From Rachycentron canadum (taxonomy: Eukaryota; Chordata; Actinopteri; Carangiformes; Rachycentridae), in assembly GCA_038496675.1 (NCBI GenBank), contig CM076656.1, forward strand, positions 23,925,496-23,989,495: a stretch of 64,000 nucleotides of DNA, written 5' to 3'. The notes beneath the pieces are model-generated. The model saw only the letters and a list, made by a program, of their open reading frames with translations. It searched no databases and was not told the DNA's origin. A program made the position numbers and the translations under genes. This document shows positions 24,401-37,127 of this stretch, one piece after another. Numbering within the stretch: position 1 is the first letter of the stretch; every line of letters starts with the position of its first letter.

Positions 24401-25091
24401 TACGCTCAAAGTCATGCATTCATTTTTCTGCCTACAACAATTGTAGGTACTTCACATAAGAACTGTATTACCATGTGTGTGAAACTGCTTTAATATGTAA
24501 ACAGTAGCCACCATACAATTACTAATTAATAACTGTTGACTGTGGCTGTTGTTTGGTTAGTTTTATCCTCACATACCCTCTCCCCTAGGCATGTGAACAC
24601 TGAATTATTGTTTAGTTTAAATATCAATTATTAAAAAGAGACAATTTTGAAATGTTTCCAGACTCCTACTTATGAAATACTGGAAGCTCTCGTTATCATC
24701 TTTTTTTTTTTCCTTCTTTTCTACGGGACCCTAAGGCTTTGAAATTATATTGTGGCATTTTGCTGGCGCGATGTACTCCACACTCCTTTGCCTGGCTTTT
24801 GATGTGTAAGATCAGCACCGTAATGATTACTTTCTTGCTCAACACCTGTCAGTCTAGTTTAGGCTCTCACATATTCTGACTTGCAGAATTCCCTTGGAAA
24901 TAAAAGCAGATATGATCTCTGTTTACTTTATTATAGCAGCTAAGCCAGTCTCCCTGCAAGGATTGTTCGGTCTACATGCCTTCCTAAAGGCATTACAGCG
25001 GCAGCAAAGTGCCAACACTTATGCTGCAATCAAACATTCATTCTTCCAGATCCTCTTGGGACATTACACTTACATCACACTTAATAAGTGA
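21495..25091 (+). CDS. Candidate four-exon protein-coding gene, unknown product
   Basis: Not recognised. Coding exons: 21495-21598, 22694-22777, 23067-23180 and 24887-25091. ATG 21495 is in good context (gcgATGg). Donors are cag|gtaaat, ctg|gtaaga and aaag|gtaagc; acceptors are ccctcacag, ttctctcag and gacttgcag. All three introns (1095, 289 and 1706 bp) are phase 2, and the frame stays open for 168 codons to TGA at 25089, with AATAAA 56 bases later. The N-terminal half is basic with many Thr and Ser (MDRLETVAIVQHYTHAQTC at the start). The last exon is hydrophobic and contains LQGLFGLHAFLKALQRQQ. No signal peptide or known domain is evident. An alternative first exon (ATG 21453, strong donor gtgagt at 21485) joins in the same phase and gives 144 residues. 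In exon 2 another frame also looks coding but is blocked by a stop just upstream of the junction with either donor. A spliced non-coding RNA is the main alternative. Confidence 0.45.
21534..21545 (+). promoter_or_regulatory. NRF1-like site at the candidate gene's 5' end
   Basis: ACGCATGCGCAG closely matches the palindromic NRF1 core GCGCATGCGC, a common driver of TATA-less promoters in vertebrates. A half site, tcATGCGCAc, lies at 21451-21460. No TATA box is visible upstream. The site falls inside candidate exon 1, as NRF1 sites often do near start sites. Confidence 0.45.
21757..21897 (+). repeat. TTAGCRR heptamer array, about 20 units
   Basis: Seven-base units alternating among GTTAGCG, ATTAGCG, GTTAGCA, ATTAGCA and GTGAGCG, about 141 bases, with few phase breaks. 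It lies in intron 1 of the candidate four-exon gene. It resembles a degenerate telomere-type repeat but differs from vertebrate TTAGGG and has a 7- not 6-base period. Confidence 0.9.
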
Positions 25092-25146
25092 TTTTATACA
25101 CAAAGTAATGGTTAAATCATTTTACTCGATAGAAATCTTGCTTATT

Positions 25147-25152
25147 AATAAA
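25147..25152 (+). terminator. Poly(A) signal AATAAA of the candidate four-exon gene
   Basis: First AATAAA after the stop at 25091, implying a compact 3'UTR of about 75 bases if used. Confidence 0.4.
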
Positions 25153-27650
25153 AATGAATTACTCTGGATCTGGTCTGATAGCTTACAAACAAAACGTTTA
25201 CGTGTTTAGGTTGGAGGATCTAAGGTGCATGTATGACTGAATGTCTCATTTATCTATCTAAGCCTCTAAGATCATTAAGGTTTCCTTCATTTGCAGTGAT
25301 TTTTGAGATACGTAGAGGACAAAACTTGGTGAAAGCATTTGCACACTGAGGTGGTTTCAGGTCATCTTCTTGAACTGTGCAGGGGTAGTGAGCGTGTAGA
25401 CCTAGAGAGTGTGTTGTAGATAATTCCATGTGTTTTGCGTGCAAAAAGTTCATAGTAAACCTGCCTGACATGGAGCATAGGGTGGCATGACCCCTCACAG
25501 GAGTCCGGACCCCGGGCCTGGTGCCTTTCTGTGAAGACTTTGCATGTCCTGCCTGTGCCTGCGTGGGTTCCCTCCAGGTACTATGGCTCCCTCCCACAGT
25601 CGAGATGCAATAGACTGGCGATCTGTCCAGGGTGTAACCTGCCCTCATCCAGTGTCAGATAGACAATGGATGGATGACATTTGTTAGAGCAGGTTTTCTC
25701 TGGTCCTGTGGTCCAGTCCGGCAAAGATGTTGTGTGCGGTATGGTTTCAATTGGAATGATTGTTTTTGGGAAAGGGAAGCTGTTATTTTTGTACAAACAT
25801 CCTAGTTTTGTTTCCATGTGTTGACCAATGAGAGACAGTGTGTCTATTGAAGACATTGCTGAGTAAGGTACAATAAATTAGTGTTCTGTCTTCCCCTCCA
25901 TCGTTCAACGTCGAGCAAACTGTGCGGAGATAGTAACAACATATCTTGTTCTTACATAATTAGTACTTCTGTTCTGTACATACAGCATAACCTACAGTAC
26001 ATATATCCTTACATTATAGTAAAATGAGTGTTACTGTAATTAGGGATGACAGCTATTGACAACAGAAATGATGTCAACATTGTGTGAAATGGTTGTACTC
26101 CGTGCTCTCTGCAGAAAATCTCATTTTCCCCTCCTGCACTAGAAACATTTACATTATGTGTAAGGCAAAACCACGTCTGCTTTCATTATTTTTGGTCCAC
26201 TATGACATTGAGCTATTCCACATATTATAAAGACATTATCTTATTCCATTCAAACTCATGCCTACATTGTTTTTCTTGTTCCTTCACCTAGTTCACAGCT
26301 GAACCCCAATTCCACAAAGTGTGTCTTTCTCATCAAAGAGATGTGGTATTAATATTAAGTGGAACACATGTTGTGATAAATTCTTTTTTGCATGTTTATG
26401 TGCTCCACGAGTCACAGTTTTTCTGTAGGGCCTAACGTTTGAGATGTAATGTGAAAATCTCAAAAACACTCCACTTAATTCAGAGCATGTTAACATGTGG
26501 TGAGCAGTCGTATCCAGAGTGACTCACGGTGACTGAGTGAGCACTTGCAGCATCTTGCAGAGGGGCTTTTGGCCAGGAACGTACGGCTGTTACTGCAATT
26601 GAACTCTTGTCCTCGACATGATGGGACGGTCACTACAACCACCGGGCAAACCTGCCCTTGAATAATCGTTATTAGGTTCTCCAAATAAGCAGTATACTCG
26701 CGGAGCGGAAGGGAAACCTTTCGGCAGACGTTGAGTGGGTGGCTGTAAAAGCAAGTCTTATTCATTTTATAAGACCCGAAGCTGCCCTCACATCTGGGAG
26801 GAGCTTTTCCTAAATTATTGCCATCATTTGTCGCTGCACTACCAGCTGGCAGCGAACATTGGAAGTGGCCGTTTGTTTCCTAAAACAGCACAGCGCCGGA
26901 TGGTTGTGTCAAACACCCGAGCGGCGAGGTTCCTTTGGCATGTAATTAGCCATGAAGCAGTTTGGTGACAGCATTGCTCCTTTGTCACTGTGAGCTAATA
27001 TTAGCTTACCTTGCTTCACTGGCCAACTCCAACATGTCACCTTTAACTGAGTTCACGTTAACACGATGAGAGGCTGCGTTTACCATCGACTGTGTGCTGC
27101 TATCCTGTTAGTATGACACTTGTATAGTCTATATTATTTTAAATACACCCTCCTTTTTCAGTTCTATGGTCTGGCCTTTTCAAAAACCCTAAAGTCACTA
27201 TCGCAAAATTGGCAAATCCTGAGCAGTAATCAGTTTGGCCTTGTTATTTTTTTTGGTCATGCAATAATCCAACCTGCTGCAATCTGCTGCACAGAAGACA
27301 TAGCTGCTCCCCTGAAGCTATTATTGTTGCAATTATGATATGAAAAAAAAAAAAACAAAAACAGGTTGTAACGCCAAAAGAAACTTATTTGGAGACATCG
27401 GATGTGTGTTTTTTATGGCTCATTTGAAACTCATGTCAGCATTGTCACCTTGGTGATAAATTATCTGAAAATGTTTCCTCAAAACTCCAACTTGAATTCA
27501 TGAATCGTGTTTGATAACTTTAAAGTAAATATTTGGAAAATTTGAGAATTCAGCCTTGCACAGCTAAGGTCAGGCCAGGTCACGCACAACATGCAGAGTG
27601 GTTTATTGTGTTTTATGTCTGCAAGGCAACAAAGTTATTGAGTTATTTGG
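25153..27650. other. Non-coding stretch, nothing recognised
   Basis: No supported exon. One family C copy (listed separately). Around 26500-26660 a mildly GC-richer block has overlapping short frames on both strands without splice logic. Confidence 0.5.
25505..25680 (-). repeat. Dispersed repeat family C copy, inverted
   Basis: Reverse complement of the 10921 type: 'tgcgtgggttccctccaggta', 'ccctcccacagtc', 'gactggcgatctgtccaggg' and an ATGGATGGATG tail. Confidence 0.85.
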
Positions 27651-30044
27651 TAGAGGTCGACCGATATGGATTACTCAGGGCCGATACTGATATTGTTTTG
27701 AAGAGCAGGACTGGAGGAGGAGCTGCCGCAGTAGACGCAGGGAGTAGGAAGGGCCAATTCAGTTATATAAGAGATTGAGTTCAGACCTTTGACGTCCTGC
27801 AGCAGAACTTTAGGTTCTTGTCTGTAATGTGAGCGCTTTGTTCCTTAAACCTTATGTTCAAGTTATAGTAGTTATTTTTAACTGTCGAGAAGCCTGGAAT
27901 TACTAAATCACCATATTTGCCTGTTATTTGGTTTGGATTAAGATTAATTTTAACAATAGCTTCAATGTTTCTATTTAGTCATCATAACTTAAAATAAAAA
28001 CATTTCAGAAGGTTATCAGAAGTAACAGAACAATTAGTCACCAGAGGCCTTGTAAATGTTCCCGTGAATAACCACTTGCCGCAGAGGAATTAAGGCTGTC
28101 ATCACAAATATTCCCCATTACTTAACCCCATTTACGAACACTGACAGCATAAACGGTCAGGCTTCAAACATCAAACACGGCAGGAGATTAAGACTTGATT
28201 TATATAATCAAACTGTTTGTCTTATCTTGTCATGCTCATTGAAAAGGTCTGACTGCAAAAACAACACTTTTTCTGCATCGGGATACATTGCAATAAGTGC
28301 AGACTTTGTGGTGTTGTGTATGCATGTTTGCAAGTGTGGGCACTCTTACTGTATGTGAGTCTTCTTAAGAACCTGTGCAGGCTGAAATTGCACACTTGGC
28401 TTGTGTACAGTTATGAGGCACGCACACATATATAAAGGTGTTTGAACACTTGAAAATACACAAAGTTGCTTATACCCAATGCACTGTATCCAACATCATT
28501 TTCCATATCAAGCACAGTCTCCCAGATCTCTCAGGTGCCATCTGTCACACGAAGTTTCATCGGAGGGTCGGACTCTTGAAGTGGATCTTCAGTGAAAACA
28601 ATAAGTTGAGGTGGTTTAAGCATCTAAAATCGGGGTGAATCCCAGGTCCAAGTCCAGGAGGGCCCGTGTTGACAACCAGTCTTGGACTGCAGGCCTGCTG
28701 ACTGCGCATGCACTAGAAAAGTGAACTGCATGCTTGTTTAATGCGCCGTGCATGTGTACTGTAGTTTTTCACGTTGCTCATCCAAATTGAAAGAAGGAGC
28801 CATTCTTCTAGCTGTCATGAGGTCACCGTCGTGTTCTAGTGTGTGGGGAGCACGTCCGCATACGCACAATTTTAATTTTGTATAGGGAGACATGCAAATC
28901 TGCAGCTTTCCACATCCACAGCTGTGCATTAAATCATCATGTGGCTTTCATATCTGAGTAAAGTCTGTGTCTGCTTCACTGATGTGTGTGCATTATTTCA
29001 ATAGTCTGTATGCAGTGTTTTTTTGAAGTACAGCCTGTGGTTACGTGTATTAAGAGACAGGGAAAAGTTTTGGAAAAGAGGTTGGAGACTGAATGTAGTC
29101 CATAAAAATCCTGACAAGATCACAAGTCTGGGTGTGCATGGTGTATTTTTGTGTGGTCTGTGTAATACTCTCTGTTCTGGCATGGACTTAGTTTATCTGG
29201 CAGCATGCCCTGTGTTTGCATGGCGCTGTAAAAGCTTAATATAGGCCCCTCAAGTGTGCACATATTGATTTTGTAAGAGCATTGTCATGTCTGACTGCAT
29301 CCGATCTTGATGTGCGTGCACTGTTTACATACACAGGAGGAGCTTGTTTCAGCGCAAAGCCCTGTAAGCCTTAACCAAAGAGAGCTTGTGTGGCCGCTGC
29401 AGTGAAGTGCTGTGTCAGCCGAGGTCCGCCAAACTACTCTTGGCAGTCGGCCATGTGCTTGGAGCGTTCCTGCTGCCTTTGCCATGTTGTCTCCTGCCCT
29501 GCTGTATCCTCCTTGAGGGAGATTCTCCTGCCTCCTCCCAATTCCTTCTCTCTCTTGCTCTCTCTCTCTGTGTCTGACAGACAGACCCCCGGGGCTGCAC
29601 ATTTCTGCACAATCACCACTGTTCAGATACAAGTTGTAGCTATCCGACACAAACATTTTTGAATAATCCCATTGGCTGAATCAAGCCTCAGTGGGCAAGC
29701 CAACGAACCATAAATTTTCTGGCTAAGTAATGTCAGGCTGGTGTCCAGGGAGCCCTGCACCAGGGAGGAGAAGAGGCAGGCAACACGGTGCCTGAGCCTG
29801 CAATTTTAACCCACCTAGTTAGACCATGAGTCTCATGAATGAGAGACAGGTCACCTTCATTCATATAGTCAATGCAATAGCTGACTGCGGTTCCTTGTCT
29901 CTGCTGCTGTGGTTTCAAGTTTTAATTTGTGAAACTAAAACCCACTTGTTGTTTCCTTCAAAGAAAACCTCTCCTCTAATTAGACTAATTTCTGAGTTCC
30001 AATCAACAGATAAAATCTGCTTTTACTACTATTACTACCAATAA

Positions 30045-30558
30045 AGCCCCTTTTCCACTATTCAAAAAACCCCGCTAGGCCCCGCACACATCAGGCTTTT
30101 GTTGGAAATGGAAAAGGCTACAGACCCAGGTCAAACGACTCTGCAGTAGACACAGATATTTATTGGCTCTGGCTCTGATCGGCATTTATATAAACGCAAC
30201 AATTTTGCTTCATCTCCTGCTGTAACATCTCAGAGGACAGACACACACCTGTCACCTGTCCAAGTGCTGTTAAACCAGATACACTGCGGCTGCACCTTCC
30301 TCTGAGAGTGAGCTAAAGCTTCGAGATAACTTTTACTAAAGCACACGATCACAGATCGAAGTGTCTCACAGAGACTCCGAGACTTTTAGAGAGAAACATC
30401 CTGGAGATGAGACATTTTCTGTTTTTATCAGTTTGTGTAGCAGCTTGTAGCGCTCCCTCCCCTGTGTCAGTGTGTGCTCAGATGACACCGATCCTTGCAG
30501 TTGTGCGTTTCTTCCATCCAAGCAGAAAGGTAAACTCGACTGGGAGTGGAAAGGGGGT
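30045..30558. mobile_element. 514-bp MITE with TAA flanks (PIF/Harbinger-like)
   Basis: AGCCCCTTTTCCACT at the left is mirrored by AGTGGAAAGGGGGT at the right, with TAA directly outside each end (30042-30044 and 30559-30561), the 3-bp duplication typical of PIF/Harbinger elements. The interior has a TATATAAA box at about 30187-30194, a 5'UTR-like stretch, an ATG at 30407 opening a hydrophobic signal-peptide-like segment (MRHFLFLSVCVAACSA) and a donor-like gtaaac at 30530. No transposase is encoded. Confidence 0.7.
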
Positions 30559-31654
30559 TAATCGGCTTTTACAAGGGTTTACCCGCTTTAAAAAAAAAAA
30601 AACGGGTATACCTGCTAATTTTGGTAGAAAATGGGTATTATGATAATACATCATAATTTAGGGTGAACTACGCACTCGCTGAACATCCTGTTTTCCGGTG
30701 CCGACCACATTACTGTTATTTCATTGAACATTTTCGCTCATTTTGAATTTAAGTCATTTGGTCAAATGACTGGACAGGAAACACAGCAGAGAACAACAGA
30801 AGAGTGTTTGATCTGCCTTTGATCCGCTGAAGCACTTGACAAGGAGAGGCTCCGCAGAGGGCTATAAAAGGTTATAGGAAACACGGTTGGAGACCTGGGC
30901 TCATCCTGTGTGATCTGTTTTGAGAGTCATTTGAGGTAGACCATTTGTTCTGGGTGGGGATGTTGATTTGAACTAAATAAAGGGCTGGAAACCCAATAGT
31001 AAGAAGAAACACCCGAAAGGCGTTTGACTAGTGTAATTTGGCACAGAATAAAAGGCTCTGTGTCATTAAAAGCACAACTATTAGTTTAGATAAGGTAATT
31101 CTGAACTGCTTTGCATAAACATCAATCTTAAGGGCATTGTTGAAGAGGAAATCACTGCCAGAGTTTGGATTGATATCAGTAGATAGCGGATGAAGGGGAT
31201 TGTTGCACAGTTGGTATCTGTTGTGGTGTTATGATAGATGAACACAAGTAATTGCATGATGCATCAAGTTGACACAGAAATTTCACTTGTTACATCTGGT
31301 GAAAGAAGTGCAGATTAGCAGCTGTAATGCCAGGTCATTTATCAAGAACAGAAAGGATCGGTTTATTTGTTAAAAAAAAAAAAAAAAGTAAAAGTAGAAA
31401 GTAAAAACAAAATAAATTGAAAACTGACTTTGAAAGCCATATTAACCCAGAGGAACATTAAAAGGAAAAATGTAAAATGTTACTTATGAGCAAGATGTAA
31501 GAGACCTAAAGGTCTCTGAAAGTAAAAATCTGTTTCTTAAGTTCATCAGGAAACTGTCTAGTTGATGAGCAGGCCTGAAATTCAGCATTTTCTGATTGTC
31601 GGTATTGTTATTTGTATTTAACAAATAAAATACAGATTATATGGATGTTAATGA

Positions 31655-31890
31655 GAAAATGTCCCGACTTCTCCCTTGATTTATTAGGGGATGAATTAGG
31701 GGGCGTGGCTACGGTGTGATTGACAGACTGTACCACCCAATCAGGATAGAGTACAGAGCAGGTCAGCTCCACCCCTCACCCCTCCTCAGCTCCACCTTCT
31801 CCTCCAAAGATGGTTTCTACTGGTTTCAAAAATCCAAGATGGTGAAGGACAAATTACAAACTGGAGGCTTGAAAACTCACAAACCGACGG
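31655..31890 (+). repeat. Dispersed repeat family A, copy 3 (internally deleted)
   Basis: Contains 'gaaaatgtcccgacttctcc' then jumps from 'gatttattag' to 'attagggggcgtggctacgg', and continues to 'cacaaaccgacggttgag'. The CRE-like 3' end is lost. It lies inside the 27651-32270 element. Confidence 0.85.
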
Positions 31891-32270
31891 TTGAGACCCA
31901 GAGCAGCCGTAAACACTACAGTAACAGAAACTCCAGTACCTGGACATGAGAATAAATAATAAAATAAATAAAATTCAATTTATTACTGGAGTAAAATTTG
32001 TATGAAGTAAGTCAGTCAGGTAAATTGTACTGATAATAATTATAGGACATGGGCCTTGTGTTACAACATTAAGCTACTTGAATCAAAGTCTCTTTCTCTA
32101 AGTTGTGATTGCAGATGAATAAACTAAAGAAAAGGCAATATTTTTAAAGTGCAATATTTTGAATGCAAATGCATTGTCGCATCAGTTCCAAATATAGGTT
32201 ATCAGTTTCCTTGATTGTGAATATTTGGTATCAGTATTGGCCCTGAAAAAACTATATTGGTCGACCTCTA

Positions 32271-35227
32271 TGTGATTGTAAGTAAAAAAAAGAAAAGAAG
32301 AAGCCAATAAAAGAGTTAAGTTGGCTCTTATCTAATTTTGGAACAAATATCCTCATTTGTTCTTTGAATGCAAAAGTAAAAATTTGATCGCCGCCTCCTT
32401 CCACAAAAACAAGATTAAACAAATGGGCCATAGAGAGGGGTGTCTGAGGGCATGGGGGCATGTTTTACAGCTGAGGAGTCAGGAGCATCAAAACAAACTT
32501 TCTGTTTTAGCAGCTGACGCTGTGTGAAGTTTGAGGCAGGGAACTGAAAGATAAGTTTGGATACAGGAAACTTGTGTCCTCTCTTTCCTTCCCTCTCAGC
32601 AGTTTGTTTTGTTGTCAGCTTCTAGCTTTAATTACCCTTAATTCTTGCTTGCTCTTTCCATTACTTTTCTTTTTTCTTTAAGAGGAGAATGCTTGAGGTG
32701 TGTTTTATTGAAAATTGCCTAACAAAACTGCCATGAGTCAGGTAATGTAGTTTACCTGAGCTGTTGATGGGGCCTTAATTTAAGCAGTTTGGCACTCAGC
32801 TCCTGCTGTTTTAAAATGTCATTATAAATCCATTTGTCTTTAATTAGGGTGACACCTATTCCTGTTAGAAGGATACACTCTTCTTCTGTCTCCATATTAT
32901 GGTAAATTGGTAATTTTCCACACTCATTTGATTGTGGAAAATTACCTACGTTTGGGTGAGGAGAGACAGCGAGGAGGCTGAAAAATATCTAAACTGCTGC
33001 ATAAACATGGGCTGTTATCAAACAATATTATAATGCACAGGGATTGTAGTTGACACGCTTATTCTTGTTACCCTGTTTATATGTAACAAAGTTTACAAAG
33101 TGCTTTAATGCCCAAATCAGAGCAGGACATCAATGAGGTGGATTTACAGAGGAAAGACAAACAATATGCTTCAGTATATTTACAAAGAGCAGATACCACA
33201 GGCATGCATGCACACATATGCAAACAGAGTGAAAGCAATAAAGGGTGATAAAGACACAACTTAAAAATAATAAAAACATAATAAAACAAACATGATAAAC
33301 AATTGTAATAATAAATAAAAGGATAACAGTAAAAAGTAAAAAGATTATTGTTGTTTTATCTTGAGGGACATCGCCCCTTCACAAAACAATGTACAGTATC
33401 AGGCATTTCATCTGGATCAGTCATGATGGATGGATAAATCAGTGAATTTCAAACTTGTTCAATACATACTGACTCAGACCCAACAAACAATTAGTCTCAG
33501 TAGATAAAAGACAACAAAAGTAAGAATGACACATCATCAGGTTTTTTTTTTTTTTTTTTTTTTTAACATCTGCTGTGTTCCCAATCAGTCGGTGTCACAG
33601 TCTGCACATGTCTGAGTTACAGGCAGTTTAAATGGATGCTTATTTTTCAAATTCTTGAATTTGAATGTTTTTTTTATTTTAGAGGCCAGAACAGGTGAAA
33701 ATATTCAGTTTCATTGGCAGACGTGTTCATCTCATGTCTTACTGTATCATTTCTACCCTGAGGGAACCACTGGTCCGTGGGTATGACCAGTTAATCAATT
33801 TCAGTTGAAAATTTCCCTCAAATCTCTTCTGTGGTGGTGCAATTACTCAATATCAAAATGTTTGATGGTCATTGCTGTGCTGGCCCATACTGTAAGTGAT
33901 CAGGAAGGAAAGGCTGTAAATTTATTCTGAAAGGGGCTATTTTAGGAGAGGAAATGTTAGTGTGCCTCTGCAAATCAGCACGTATCCAGCCACCGCACTC
34001 TTGGATGAATATGCCAGCCTGCATCACTTCACTTGACTCAGTGCCTGTCGCAAAGAAATCAAACTCTCTGGTCCTGCCCTCCGTGGTGAACCACAACCTT
34101 TAGACCGGAAAACGGACAGCAGGAAAAAGCTCATCAAGCTGCTCTAAACATCTTTGGAAACTGTTACTCAGACAATGATATTAGACTAATCCGACTTCAC
34201 CGCCATCCGGCACATAACCATACAGCTTACCAGACAGTTTCAGCACTCGTCCTGTGAAGACACGGCTGCGTCAGGTTCAAATCATCTGCTGTGACACTAA
34301 CCATACTTGGCACTATGACTTCAGTGAAACTGGTGTGACTTCCACGAGGTCTAGCCACAGGAGGCTAGCCCGACTGGCACGAGCGTAATCGCTACCATAT
34401 GAGTGTAATCACAAAATGTGTAGCTGCACTCTGGTTTCATGACCATATGGTTATGGCGGCGATGATGATATAACATGCTGAAAGAAATGCACTTCATTTG
34501 GTTTTTGTGTCTGTTTGTGCTCATCTGGTTAAAAGTTCAAGTGGTAATCCACAAGAGCCTTATTTTGTCATTCTGGCAGCATCGTTGGTGTGAAGCGTTC
34601 ATTGCTGCGGTGTTTCTGTGCTGTACTTCCCAGAGTTCACTTGTCAATCAAACGATGTGGCTTGTGCTGTGTTGTCTTTTCCTTGGATTCTCTGTTGATG
34701 CCAGTGTAGCTTCTGTAGGTGGCTATAGATCTGAAGAGCTGTGGGTCTTTTATTTTTTCTATATTCTTCTGTTTATTCAAAAGAAACCACTGCTGCCAGA
34801 AACGTGAACATCGCTTCCACCGCACCACATGATTCGTCTTTAAACACCTACCACATGCTGATTTTTAAGAACAACAAATCAAGACGCTTTAATGACGCTG
34901 GCTGAACAAGAGGAATGTAAATTTATGTAGATTAAGGTGTTAGGCTTCAGCTAAAGTATTTGGAGAGGCGTTCGGTGTTCTAATATGATTTCAAGCCTGG
35001 AGTGGAACAGTATCAGTCATTTCAGTTAATGTCCAAAAACAACATTTATTTATGATCAAGTGACAAAGAGCCTCAAGAGGCCGGACTGTGGTCTGTCTGG
35101 AGCAGAGAAGTTGGTTGATGAGCCACAAAGTCCACATTGAGTTGAATGGATCAACAAAACCTGAAACTTGCTGCAGGGGGTTGCTTTGTTTCCCATTTCC
35201 TTCTGACAGTCAGCATTAGTTTCTTTA
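32271..35227. other. Non-coding stretch, nothing recognised
   Basis: Poly-T at 33541-33564. AT-rich sequence at 33060-33330 faintly resembles the dispersed repeat at 55713. No supported exon. Confidence 0.5.
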
Positions 35228-36000
35228 ACCCTTTTAGAACCACATTTAGGCTTTTCCATTTTTTCATCCCTTTGTGTTTTTCCTTAGAAAGTTGTCACCT
35301 TTAAAAATGTCACCAAGTCTCCACATCTTCAGAATCAGCTCAACCTCAGCTAATTATATTTGTCACTCAATAAAGACTCTGTTCACTGTAACAGGAGATA
35401 GTAGCTCAGAGAACAAGAGGAAACTAAAAACGAACACTTAGTTTTTCCTTATTTTATGGATAAAAACACAAATAACGTGTTTGTGTTGTTCTAGAGCTGA
35501 TTTGAAGTTTCTCTCTTTATCTGATCTGAGTTCTGCTCATTCTTTGGAGCAGTAATGATGAAAAATCAGCTCCAAAGCCTCTAATGCTCTAAATATCTTA
35601 TTGTCCATGTCTCTCTGTCTTTATTCTGTCACTACAATAAACTCAGAGCAACTTCTCCTCACTCTGAGATCAGAAAAATACAGGATTGATCCCATTGACT
35701 TTGGCTATAAGCAGCTGACAGCTAGGCCTCTGAAGGAGACACTCTGATTGGCTGTGACATCACCCACTGGAGCCAATAGGAGTGTCCCGTGTAGAGACGT
35801 GACTCTAGACGTCACTATCAGAGATGGAGGATGAGAATGGATGGATAAACACACAGAAGTAAAGCAGCAATGCTCCAGTCAAAGGCTCAGACTGATCCAG
35901 ATCTGACGTTCATTAGTTTATTGACCAAAAGAAGTTTCACACACGGACAAAGGGGTCTTGTTAGAAAGAGCTGCTTTTCTGGTTAAAGGAGAAAAAAACA
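35228..36000. repeat. Dispersed repeat family B, copy 1
   Basis: Shares long blocks with 49095-49440: 'cctcagctaattata', 'gtgtcccgtgtagagacgtgac', 'taaagcagcaatgctccagtc' and 'ggctcagactgatc'. Contains TGACATCACCCACTGG, similar to the end of family A. No coding capacity. Confidence 0.8.
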
Positions 36001-37078
36001 GCTCAAACCATTATGGAGTGACAACCCTCGAAAGATGACGCCTATACACTTCCTGTTCCATTTCATCCTACTATTATAAGTTGTATTATTCACGCAATCT
36101 AAGACGTTATCTGTTTGGGAGGGGTTGTTGTTTTAACCTAACTAATCAGTAGCGAACTTTTTTCACGTCAACCAAAGATGTATGAATGAATGTTTTGTCT
36201 GTAAGTCGGCAGAAAAACAACCCATACGTGTTTGATGCCATGTTTCAGTTTCTGGGAGACGGCGTCCTCAGTCTTAGGAGCCTGATAGTGTCCCAACTTC
36301 ACACCAGCAGTGACTGTTCAAGTTGACACACCGGCTGCTCATAGACAGTCCACACAGATGTCTGTCAAAGCCTTGCAGATGCAGCTCTGAGAGCAGGAAA
36401 ACAATGAATCGTTATTAATTAATAATTAAGAGTCACTGATACTGATCTGTAACCAGGTAGTCCTAATTGCTTACAATTGCCACACATCACAAGAATGAAC
36501 CTAAATGATGAATGTGCACTGTTTCCTTTCAGGATGCTATTATCACTGTCAAAACATATCCATCCTCCTTTGAATAACTAACACCAAGAGTCGAATAAGG
36601 GCTGAGTTTCATGGCGACACTCCGCACACCCTTCAGGCAAAGAAAACTAAAAGATCAGTTGATTACAATTTCTCATGTCTCATCAAAACCGCTGAGTCAA
36701 GATGGATCTTTTGTTTTCCTACTTGCATGCTGTAACAAGGCAACACAGAAGTCCCGTAACACGGCTCAAGATCAACTTTCTTCCTGCTGGATTCGCTCTG
36801 GATCCGTTTGTGGTGGTCCCCGCTCATGGATGGAGACCCCCACCTCTCCTGCCCGTCGCCCGCTCCATGTTCTGTTTTCTGTCAGCTTGGTTTTCCATAT
36901 ACCTGTTTTTGTGCAGCTGTGTTGCCCTCTGTGGAACCTGGTACACTGTGGGCTCTGTGCTAATGTGCTTCAGAGAACTGTACTCAACTCCAATTATGCT
37001 TGTGTTCAAACCCCACCTGCCCCCACCTTCACCACCCACACAAACACAGACACACATATACACTGGTGGTAGTGATGT

Positions 37079-37127
<49 letters not shown>

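Larger units (their letters stand above)
27651..32270. mobile_element. 4.6-kb TIR-bounded element, apparently nested
   Basis: TAGAGGTCGACCGATATGG at 27651 is mirrored by CCTATATTGGTCGACCTCTA-type sequence ending at 32270. The inverted similarity runs about 40 bases inward with roughly six mismatches and includes a shared TCAGGGCC. TA at both outer edges may be a target duplication. Sequence next to the right end (31560-31655 and 31891-32270) fits one fish DNA-transposon family known to me only by these termini. No transposase frame is visible, so it is non-autonomous. Inside lie a 514-bp MITE and a family A copy, both apparently inserted later. The two ends could instead belong to two separate solo elements in opposite orientation. 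Confidence 0.55.

Noticed and set aside
34260..34300. B-box-like GGTTCAAATC suggesting a tRNA
   Set aside because: No A-box at the right distance and no cloverleaf.
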